From JACRLW01 sp050181465 (GTDB lineage: Bacteria > Planctomycetota > UBA1135 > UBA2386): DNA of 64,000 bases. A program made the translations under genes and the position numbers. Each line of letters begins with the position of its first letter. The first letter of the stretch is position 1. The notes under the pieces are model-generated. The model searched no databases and was not told where the DNA came from. It saw only the letters and a list, made by a program, of their open reading frames with translations. The stretch lies in assembly GCA_050181465.1 (NCBI GenBank), contig JBFXDD010000020.1:1-64000 (forward strand), given 5' to 3'. Positions 44,123 through 50,523 of the stretch are shown here, one piece after another.

Positions 44123-44926
44123 TCAGTCCAGGAATGCGGCGACTCGCGACTCCAAGAGCGCTTCGGCCCGTCGCGCGATCGGCTCGACCCCGCGGGCACT
44201 GAACAGGTAGCCGGGGCTCATGACCTTCGTACCGACGGCGACTGCGTGGACACCTGCCTTCACGTAGTCGTCGACGTCGCTCGCTTGACGCACACCACCC
44301 CCACCGAGAATCCGCAACTCGTCGCGGGCATGCTCCGGCACCGACTCGAAGAGCCGCCGAATGCACTGGAGAGCGACCGGCTTCAGCGGCTTCCCGCTGA
44401 GGCCTCCGGCGGGAATTGGCAGAGTATTGCACGCGTGAAAGCGCCGGATCCCAGCTTCGATGGCTTCACGAAACAGCAACTCGAACTGAACCGGCGGCAG
44501 CTTGACGATCACCGGTGAACCAGTTGCTCGCGCCCGAGCGAACAGCTCGCGCGGCCAATCGATCTCGCCGACATTCGGGCAACTCATGTTGAGCTCGATC
44601 GCGCGGGGACGAAGCGCCGTGACGACGTCGAGAAGTCGCCACCAGTCATCCGCGACGAAGCCGTGGATGCTGACGATCTTGTCGTCGACCCGGATCTTCT
44701 GTCGGCGAACGCGATCCGCGAGCCAGTCGATGCCGGGATTCCGCAGCCCGATCTTGTTCACCCACGCACCGAGCCGTCGGTAGAAGCGCACGGTCTTCAG
44801 GATGCGCCAGACTCGCCCGGGACGCGCAGCCGCGGTGAAGGTGCCGAGCGTCGCGATCGCGAACTTCGGTTGGACGTAGTTGCCGAAAGGCGCGGAGATG
44901 ATGAGACGTGGCGCCGGAGGAGGCAT
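44123..44926 (-). CDS. Dihydroorotate dehydrogenase-like FMN protein
   Basis: 267 residues, a little short for class 1 PyrD (~310). TIM-barrel FMN signatures: LGTFTAAARPGRVWRI, NKIGLRNPGIDWL, the catalytic-loop ELNMSCPNVGEIDW (Cys as likely base), VIVKLPPV, CNTLP, and GGGGVRQASDVDDYVKAG for phosphate binding. It is a member of the dihydroorotate dehydrogenase family; whether it makes orotate or reduces another substrate cannot be decided here, and no other pyrimidine gene is nearby. Divergent from the nitroreductase gene with repeat E between. Confidence 0.82.
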   Translation of the reverse strand: MPPPAPRLIISAPFGNYVQPKFAIATLGTFTAAARPGRVWRILKTVRFYRRLGAWVNKIGLRNPGIDWLADRVRRQKIRVDDKIVSIHGFVADDWWRLLDVVTALRPRAIELNMSCPNVGEIDWPRELFARARATGSPVIVKLPPVQFELLFREAIEAGIRRFHACNTLPIPAGGLSGKPLKPVALQCIRRLFESVPEHARDELRILGGGGVRQASDVDDYVKAGVHAVAVGTKVMSPGYLFSARGVEPIARRAEALLESRVAAFLD

Positions 44927-44979
44927 CGCGGTCGATCATGGCACGAGGCGGCCTTCGCTTCATTCCCTCTCGATCCTGC

Positions 44980-45164
44980 CTAGCCCGCATCATGCGTGAA
45001 CGTCGTTGCGAGATCGCCGCAGGTCGATGCCCGACATGGAGCTACGACGGTCGACGACCGAAGGGTAGCTGTAGCTACGCTGCCAGGGAGGAGCCGTCGT
45101 AGCGACGCCGCTGGGCGCGACCCGTGCCGATCGCAGCAGACGTTCACGCATGATCCGGGCTAGA
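44980..45164 (+). repeat. Interspersed palindromic element, copy E (full length)
   Basis: 185 bp between CTAGCCCGCATCATGCGTGA and the matching right end (TTCACGCATGATCCGGGCTAG type). Terminal arms carry GCATCATGCG against CGCATGATCC-like changes that keep pairing. Inner arms GCTACGACGG (45041-45050) and CCGTCGTAGC (45094-45103) pair perfectly. It fills most of the gap between divergent genes. Confidence 0.95.
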
Positions 45165-45173
45165 CTTCGCGGG

Positions 45174-45767
45174 ATGCTCGGTCGAATGCCGAACGCTTCG
45201 GAGCCGATCCGCTCCTTCGACGAGATCCTGCGCGGCCGCCGCACGATCCACGACTACCTCCCCGAGCCGGTCGATGAGGCCGCGATCGAGGCCGCGCTGG
45301 CGACCGCGATCGAAGCGCCGAATCATCGGATGACGGTGCCGTGGCGGTTCGCTCGGGTGGGCCCCGTCACCCGGTCGAAGATCGCGGATCGGGCGGTAGA
45401 CCTGGGCACCAAGCCAGGCACGGCCCTCGGCCCGACCGAGGTGGATCGCATCCGCAGCAAGATCGAGTCCCCCTTCGAACTCGTCGTGGTCAGCTTGGTC
45501 AGGAACGCCGATCCGGCGATCGCGCGTGAGGACTATGCCAGCGGGGCCTGTGCCATACAGAACTTGATGCTGTCGCTCTGGGCGGCCGGGATCGGCAGCA
45601 AGTGGAGCACCGGGAAGATCACGCGCGATCCAATGACCTACGCCGCGGTCGGCATCGACAGCGAGAACCAGGAGATCATCGGTTTCGTGTGGGTCGGGAG
45701 GCCGGCGAAGGTCCCTGCCCGACCGCCGCGTCCAGACGTCGCCGAACTGGTGCGGCGACTGCCCTGA
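45174..45767 (+). CDS. Nitroreductase family FMN oxidoreductase
   Basis: About 197 residues from ATG 45174. An ATG at 45150 lies inside the right end of repeat E and ATG 45186 is also possible, so the start is uncertain. Family features: RRTIHDYLPEPVDE (FMN phosphate contact R-R-T/S) near the N-terminus, EAPNHRMTVPWRF, and EDYASGACAIQNLMLSLWAAGIGSKW (partly shown). The length and motifs fit the YdjA-like branch. It probably reduces nitro or quinone compounds with NAD(P)H; substrate unknown. Cytoplasmic. Repeat F follows the stop. Confidence 0.87.
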   Translation: MLGRMPNASEPIRSFDEILRGRRTIHDYLPEPVDEAAIEAALATAIEAPNHRMTVPWRFARVGPVTRSKIADRAVDLGTKPGTALGPTEVDRIRSKIESPFELVVVSLVRNADPAIAREDYASGACAIQNLMLSLWAAGIGSKWSTGKITRDPMTYAAVGIDSENQEIIGFVWVGRPAKVPARPPRPDVAELVRRLP

Positions 45768-45780
45768 TCGCACACGACCT

Positions 45781-45860
45781 CAGCCCGGAATATGCGTGAA
45801 CGTCTGCCGCGATCGGCACAGGTCGATCTCGCGACGACGCTATCGAATCATCCGGGCCAG
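45781..45860. repeat. Interspersed palindromic element, copy F (compact, centre deleted)
   Basis: 80 bp containing only both terminal regions (AGCCCGGAATATGCGTGAAC and TATCGAATCATCCGGGCCA), so the element can persist with its middle removed. It overlaps the last codons of the sigma fusion on the minus strand and lies between convergent genes. Confidence 0.85.
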
Positions 45861-48308
45861 AGGCATGCGGATCTCGAGGACCTCGCCGACTGCGCCCGGC
45901 CGCAGTTGGATCGAACCGACGCGCGCATGCTCCCCGTTGGCGTGTGCTGCGTGAACGGTGAAGACGAAGCCGGCGGGGATTCGGGGCAAGCGCGCGAAGC
46001 CGGCGGCATCCGTTCGCTGCCCGCGGCCGGCGTGCGCCCGGCGACCCGACTCGGCCGCACGCCGCAGCTCCGCGGCGCGTGCGACGCGCGCTTGGTCGTC
46101 CGCCGAGCTGTCGGACGCGATCCATACCTCGGCCATCGACAGCGGTTCGCCGCGGGCGTCGAGGACCCGCACCGCCAGCTCGTGAGCTTGCTCTGCGCGC
46201 AGTTGGACGTCGGCAATCAGGTTGTCGTCCCCCAACTCGAAGGGACCCGCGACGGCTGGGGCGAAGCCCGAGCCGAAGAGCACCACCGCGAATCGGCCCG
46301 TGCTCCAAGCGGCGAGATGGAACTCGGCGGAGGGCGGCGGCGGCTCGCCGAACATCCCGGTTTGCCACGGTGTCGGCGTGAGCAAGCTGCGACGCAACTC
46401 CTCCATCTCGTTCGGGCCGCCGACGGCGGGCAGACCGCGAAGGAAGACGTCTCCGCTCGCGACCTCGACCGGTTTGCCGCTCGCCGCGTCGATCACGTGG
46501 CCGTGTACCTCGGGAGTGAACGAGCCGATGGGACTCGGGTCATCGAGTCGCTTCAGACGCACGACCCGCGGCTCGTCCGGCCGATCCGGCGCCGGCACAG
46601 TGCGCAGTCGGAACATCGAACGCGCACCGCCGCCGCCGATCAGGTCGCAGGGCTGCTCGTCCAGCCCGCGCAGAACGAGTCGACCGTCGTCGTTCGAACG
46701 ACCGACCGCCAACGAAGCGCCATCGCGTTCGGCCCACACGGAAATCCCCGGCAGGGGAGCGTCGCTGCGCGCGTCGAGCAAGAGCAAGGCTCGCGGCAGA
46801 TCGTCGACCAGTTCGACGGTCATCTCCCCGACCCTGGTCTCGTCGATGGCCAGGTCCATCGTCGCGGCTCGGAACGGCAACCCGAAGGGAATGATCCTCA
46901 TCCGCTTGTCGCCCAGACGGTCTCCCGTGAGCTGAGCCAACCCTGCAGCATCGGTGCGCACGTCGACTTCTGCGACGAGACGTGTGAACGATGCCGAACC
47001 GATGCGGCGCGCGACCGCGATCGTCACACCCGCAACCGGGCGTTGCGCGCGGTCGAGCACCCGTACCAGCCGCGACCAATCCCCCTTTCGATCCTCATCG
47101 GGAGCCGCAACCTCGACGCGCAGATCGAGCCGCCGATCGCCGGGGCGCAACTCGAGAGCCAAGGGAGTCGAGAGCAACGTCGTTCCATGTCGGGCGCCGA
47201 GCTCCCACCGCACGCCGTCGACGTGGCGGATCGGGACTTCGATCGTGAATCGACCGAGCGAGTCGGTCTGCACCACGATCTCGAACGGCGTTGCTTTGCG
47301 ATCGAGCTCGGGACAGTGCGCGACCATGTCGACACCGGCGATGCCGCGACCATCGGTCGGATCGACAGCCAGCCCGCCGAGCATCGCCTTTCCATCCGAC
47401 GTCGCCGGTGCGGAGGCAGACTCTTCGCGGGAGCCGCCATCGCGGAGTCCGGGACTCGCGACTCCGTCCACCGCGCCGACAAGCGCGCGTCGCGGCGAGT
47501 CGGCGGGAATCCGCTCGCGAGCCTCGGCGGTTCCCCGCTCAGCGCCGCCGATGCCGACCGGTGTCGCCGCGCTCTCGATCCCACGATCGGCACTGGAGAA
47601 CACGATCGCCGCTGCACCAAGCAAGATGACGGCACCGGCCGCGAGCGCGAGCTTGCCGATCGCGATCGGCGTGAACGTCGCGGGAATGCCCAACAACTTC
47701 TCCAATGTGCTCGTCGGCACCGCCGGTTCGAAGCCGCTCTCGATCACCCGTTCGAGGGTGACTCCGGCGCCGAGGGACCCCGACAACTTCGCGCGAAGTC
47801 GTGCGAGACCACGCTCGATCCGCTCGTGGACGGTGGACTCGCCCACTGCCACGACCCGACCGATGGCGGCGAGGGTCAAGCCCTCCTGATAACGGAGCAA
47901 GATCGGAGTGCGAAGCGAGTCGTCGAGATCGAGGAGCGCTTCGAGAACTTCCGCGCGACGCTCGGACTGCACTGCCGCGTCGACGGGATCGTGACTGGAT
48001 TGGTCCATGGGAATCACCTGCTGTTCGTGACGGACCCGCCGACCTCTCGCGCGCAGGGCGTTGTAGGCATGCCGAACGGCAAGCCAGCGCACGTGTGCCT
48101 CGGCCTGCTCGTCGGGCACGTCCCGGCCGCGACGCCACAGGTCCACGAAGACCTGCTGACACACGTCCTGCGCATCGGCATCGCGGCGGAGCACGCGATG
48201 TGCGGCCCGATACGCCGCTGCGTGGTGCCGATGCACGAGTTGCTCGAATCGTTCGCGCCGCATGAGTTCGGGATCGAAGTCCGAAGGACCAAGAACCGCT
48301 CGCGGCAC
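45840..48308 (-). CDS. ECF sigma factor fused to a membrane anchor and extracytoplasmic carboxypeptidase-regulatory-like domains
   Basis: 822 residues from GTG 48308 (ATG 48263 is the alternative). Residues ~18-90 are sigma region 2 (FEQLVHRHHAAAYRAAHRV, DAQDVCQQVFVDLWRR), ~125-180 region 4 with helix-turn-helix (GLTLAAIGRVVAVGESTVHE). One membrane helix follows at ~213-238 (IGKLALAAGAVILLGAAAIV), then ~580 residues of Ig-like modules such as HGHVIDAASGKPVEVASGD. This places a promoter-specificity subunit on the same chain as an outside domain, suggesting sensing of an envelope signal with release by proteolysis, or a permanently tethered factor. The last residues (LARMIR) and stop are encoded by repeat F. 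Follows ccoG on the same strand. Confidence 0.82.
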   Translation of the reverse strand: MPRAVLGPSDFDPELMRRERFEQLVHRHHAAAYRAAHRVLRRDADAQDVCQQVFVDLWRRGRDVPDEQAEAHVRWLAVRHAYNALRARGRRVRHEQQVIPMDQSSHDPVDAAVQSERRAEVLEALLDLDDSLRTPILLRYQEGLTLAAIGRVVAVGESTVHERIERGLARLRAKLSGSLGAGVTLERVIESGFEPAVPTSTLEKLLGIPATFTPIAIGKLALAAGAVILLGAAAIVFSSADRGIESAATPVGIGGAERGTAEARERIPADSPRRALVGAVDGVASPGLRDGGSREESASAPATSDGKAMLGGLAVDPTDGRGIAGVDMVAHCPELDRKATPFEIVVQTDSLGRFTIEVPIRHVDGVRWELGARHGTTLLSTPLALELRPGDRRLDLRVEVAAPDEDRKGDWSRLVRVLDRAQRPVAGVTIAVARRIGSASFTRLVAEVDVRTDAAGLAQLTGDRLGDKRMRIIPFGLPFRAATMDLAIDETRVGEMTVELVDDLPRALLLLDARSDAPLPGISVWAERDGASLAVGRSNDDGRLVLRGLDEQPCDLIGGGGARSMFRLRTVPAPDRPDEPRVVRLKRLDDPSPIGSFTPEVHGHVIDAASGKPVEVASGDVFLRGLPAVGGPNEMEELRRSLLTPTPWQTGMFGEPPPPSAEFHLAAWSTGRFAVVLFGSGFAPAVAGPFELGDDNLIADVQLRAEQAHELAVRVLDARGEPLSMAEVWIASDSSADDQARVARAAELRRAAESGRRAHAGRGQRTDAAGFARLPRIPAGFVFTVHAAHANGEHARVGSIQLRPGAVGEVLEIRMPLARMIR

Positions 48309-48315
48309 GATCTTC

Positions 48316-48337
48316 GGCGGAATCCGAAGATTCCGCC
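48316..48337 (-). promoter_or_regulatory. Hairpin with UUCG tetraloop between ccoG and the sigma fusion
   Basis: On the minus strand a perfect 9-bp stem (GGCGGAATC / GATTCCGCC) closes a UUCG loop with C-G closing pair, the extra-stable tetraloop. It lies 9 nt after the ccoG stop and 7 nt before GTG 48308. No U-run follows, so it is not a standard intrinsic terminator. It may protect the mRNA 3' end or limit translation of the sigma fusion. Confidence 0.75.
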
Positions 48338-48346
48338 AACGGCTAC

Positions 48347-49732
48347 TCAGCGCGGGCCCGCGATCTTGATCTCGGTCGACCGCTCGAGGGTGCCGTCGGC
48401 GGTGCGGACCTTGACCGTGGCGACTTGCCCGAGCTTCCACACGGAGCGGTCGACCTCTACCCACAGCGGGATGCGCTGATCCACGAGGGTATCGAGGGTG
48501 ACCCTCGGCTGCGGCAACGTGAAGCGAACGCCCGGACTCTCGACAGGCTCGATCACGAACTCATGGCTCCGCGGCTGCTTGTTGACGATCTGGAGCATGA
48601 GCGCGTTGCGAACCCTCTGCTCGTCGATATCGAACGGGGATCCTTGCTGGCGCAACAACTTCGCCTCGAACGGTGCTCGATTGAGCGCTGCGTAGCCGAA
48701 GACTCCGGCGCCGATGAGCACCATGACGATGTAGAACCAGACTCGCGGCCGAAGAATCCGACGCTTGCCGTGTTCCACCCCGTTCTGCGAGTCGTAACGA
48801 ACCAGACCGGTAGGCCGTCCGACCTTGGTCATGACCTCGTCACACGCATCGATGCAGTTCGCGCAGCCGATGCACTCCAACTGAGTGCCGTTGCGAATGT
48901 CGATCCCGGTCGGGCAGACCGCGACGCAACGGAAGCAGTCGATGCAGTCTCCCTTGCCGGAATCCGAGTATCGACCGCGCGGCTCACCGCGCACGTGGTC
49001 GTAGGTCACGTTCACGGTGTCGCGGTCGTAGAGCACGCCCTGGAGACGCCCGTAGGGGCAGATCACGATGCAGAGCTGTTCGCGGAAGAACGCGAAGTTC
49101 CCGTACACGATGAGTGTGAAGACCATCGTGAAGCCGAACGCGAAGGGGTGCCTCGTCGGCGACGAGGTGATGGCCTCCAGCACGTGATGCGCGCCGAAGA
49201 AGTAGCTCAGCACGTTGTGAGCCAGAAACAGGGACACCGCCACGTAGAGGCCGTGCTTGAGCAGGCGCTTGCGAAGCACCGCGCCCGACAGCGCTGCTGC
49301 CTCGAGCTTCTTGCGCTGGGTCGCACTGCCGTCGATCCAGCGCTCGATCCGCCGATACACACCCTCCAGGAAGACCGTGTGCGGACACGCATAGCCACAC
49401 CAGACGCGGCCGAACACCGCGCTGATGATGAACAATGTGATGCCGATCCCGGTGAGCAGAAAGAAGACGAAGCCGAAGTCCTGAGCGTTGAAGGTCTGCC
49501 CGAACAGGAAGAAGCTGCGGTGCTCGATGTCGATGAGGATCGCAGGGCGCCCGTCGACCGTGACCCACGGTAGCGCGATCCAGACGAGAATGAGGATCGC
49601 CTGGATGATGCGCTTGCGCGTCTGGTAGCGACCGCGCACGTCGGCCGGATGGATACGATTGCGGCTGCCGTCTGCGTTGATGCAGTAGAGGCTGTCGAGA
49701 TCGGGGTGGCGGTCGACTGCGCGGCTGGTCAT
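48347..49732 (-). CDS. ccoG: Cytochrome cbb3 oxidase assembly protein CcoG
   Basis: 461 residues. Membrane segments near residues 42-60, 85-105, 160-180, 200-220 and 335-355. Signature WCGYACPHTVFLE after the second helix and two 4Fe-4S clusters: CIDCFRCVAVCPTGID and CIGCANCIDACD. A periplasmic Ig-like C-terminal domain follows (FVIEPVESPGVRFTLP). CcoG reduces Cu(II) during copper insertion into cbb3 oxidase. Full length. Downstream of ccoP in the cco unit, with the sigma fusion following. Confidence 0.95.
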   Translation of the reverse strand: MTSRAVDRHPDLDSLYCINADGSRNRIHPADVRGRYQTRKRIIQAILILVWIALPWVTVDGRPAILIDIEHRSFFLFGQTFNAQDFGFVFFLLTGIGITLFIISAVFGRVWCGYACPHTVFLEGVYRRIERWIDGSATQRKKLEAAALSGAVLRKRLLKHGLYVAVSLFLAHNVLSYFFGAHHVLEAITSSPTRHPFAFGFTMVFTLIVYGNFAFFREQLCIVICPYGRLQGVLYDRDTVNVTYDHVRGEPRGRYSDSGKGDCIDCFRCVAVCPTGIDIRNGTQLECIGCANCIDACDEVMTKVGRPTGLVRYDSQNGVEHGKRRILRPRVWFYIVMVLIGAGVFGYAALNRAPFEAKLLRQQGSPFDIDEQRVRNALMLQIVNKQPRSHEFVIEPVESPGVRFTLPQPRVTLDTLVDQRIPLWVEVDRSVWKLGQVATVKVRTADGTLERSTEIKIAGPR

Positions 49733-49748
49733 CTAGTCTCGGATCGAG

Positions 49749-50336
49749 TCAGTTGCCTTCGTAGGCCTGCCCCTCGGGCGGCTTGCCGCCGGCGACATTC
49801 GTGTTGCGAAGGGTCAGGAGGTAGGCAACGACGGCGCGGATGCGATCTTTCCCCAACTGGGGTCCCCAGGTGACCATTCCTTTTTCGGGAACGCCGTCCC
49901 AGATCGTCTTGAACATCGCAGTGGGCGAACCACCGTGAATCCACGCATTGTCGGTGAGGTTGGGACCAGGCAACGGAACCGCTCCCATCATGCCGCCGCC
50001 GTCGGCGGCATGGCATGCCAGGCAGTTCGCGGTGAACTGGGTCTTGCCCTCCGCGACCACCGCGGCGTCTTGCGCTGCAAGTCGCAGTTCATCGTCGGTG
50101 AACATGCTGCTGCTCGCCGTGGCGGCGATCGCAGCCTGCTCGGCACGAAACTCCTGCAGCGGTGACTTACCCCACGGGAAGCTGTGGTAGTAGATCCAGT
50201 AGAAGAAGGAGAAGATGCATGCGCCGTAGAAGGTCCACAGCCACCAGTTGGGGAGTCGGTTGTCGAACTCCTGGATTCCGTCGAACTGGTGCTCGCGGAG
50301 ACGGGCAGGACTGGCTGATTCGGTGTTATCGGTCAT
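49749..50336 (-). CDS. ccoP: cbb3 oxidase subunit CcoP, monoheme form
   Basis: 195 residues. Short N-terminus with HQFDGIQEFDNRLPNWWLW (the FixP/CcoP signature), one membrane helix (WTFYGACIFSFFYWIYY), then a single periplasmic cytochrome c domain with CLACH (about residue 107) and axial Met in KGMVTWG. Typical proteobacterial CcoP is about 300 residues with two hemes; this one has one. It follows ccoQ and precedes ccoG. The single-heme form implies a shorter electron path to CcoO and CcoN. Confidence 0.93.
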   Translation of the reverse strand: MTDNTESASPARLREHQFDGIQEFDNRLPNWWLWTFYGACIFSFFYWIYYHSFPWGKSPLQEFRAEQAAIAATASSSMFTDDELRLAAQDAAVVAEGKTQFTANCLACHAADGGGMMGAVPLPGPNLTDNAWIHGGSPTAMFKTIWDGVPEKGMVTWGPQLGKDRIRAVVAYLLTLRNTNVAGGKPPEGQAYEGN

Positions 50337-50360
50337 GAATGATGACTCCGCGGTCTGAAG

Positions 50361-50522
50361 TCAGTTGTCGTCGAGAGGAAGCCGGGAAACGTCTTCGTAG
50401 TGCGCGGCCCGCGCACGGCTCAGCGTGCGCAAGACCACAGCGACGAAGAACACGAAGAACCCCAGCATCGCCAGGAGGGGAAGATCGAGCAGCGTGCTGG
50501 AGGAGAAGAAGTCCTTGAACAT
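50361..50522 (-). CDS. ccoQ: cbb3 oxidase small subunit CcoQ
   Basis: 53 residues, easily missed. Sequence starts MFKDFFSSSTLLDLPLLAML and contains one membrane helix (LLAMLGFFVFFVAVVLRTLS) followed by a charged tail with DVSRLPLDDN. Size, single helix and position between ccoNO and ccoP identify it as CcoQ, which stabilises the oxidase. Start ATG 50522 lies 1 nt after the ccoNO stop codon. Confidence 0.85.
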   Translation of the reverse strand: MFKDFFSSSTLLDLPLLAMLGFFVFFVAVVLRTLSRARAAHYEDVSRLPLDDN

Positions 50523-50523
50523 G

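Noticed and set aside
44123..44926. Firm call of pyrD
   Set aside because: Family motifs are present, but the protein is short and isolated from other pyrimidine genes, so substrate specificity is left open.
45150..45173. Earlier start of the nitroreductase inside repeat E
   Set aside because: Those eight codons are repeat sequence (MIRARLRG) and unlike any nitroreductase N-terminus, so an internal ATG is preferred.
48316..48337. Intrinsic terminator after ccoG
   Set aside because: The stem is perfect but no U-run follows and the next gene starts within 10 nt on the same strand.
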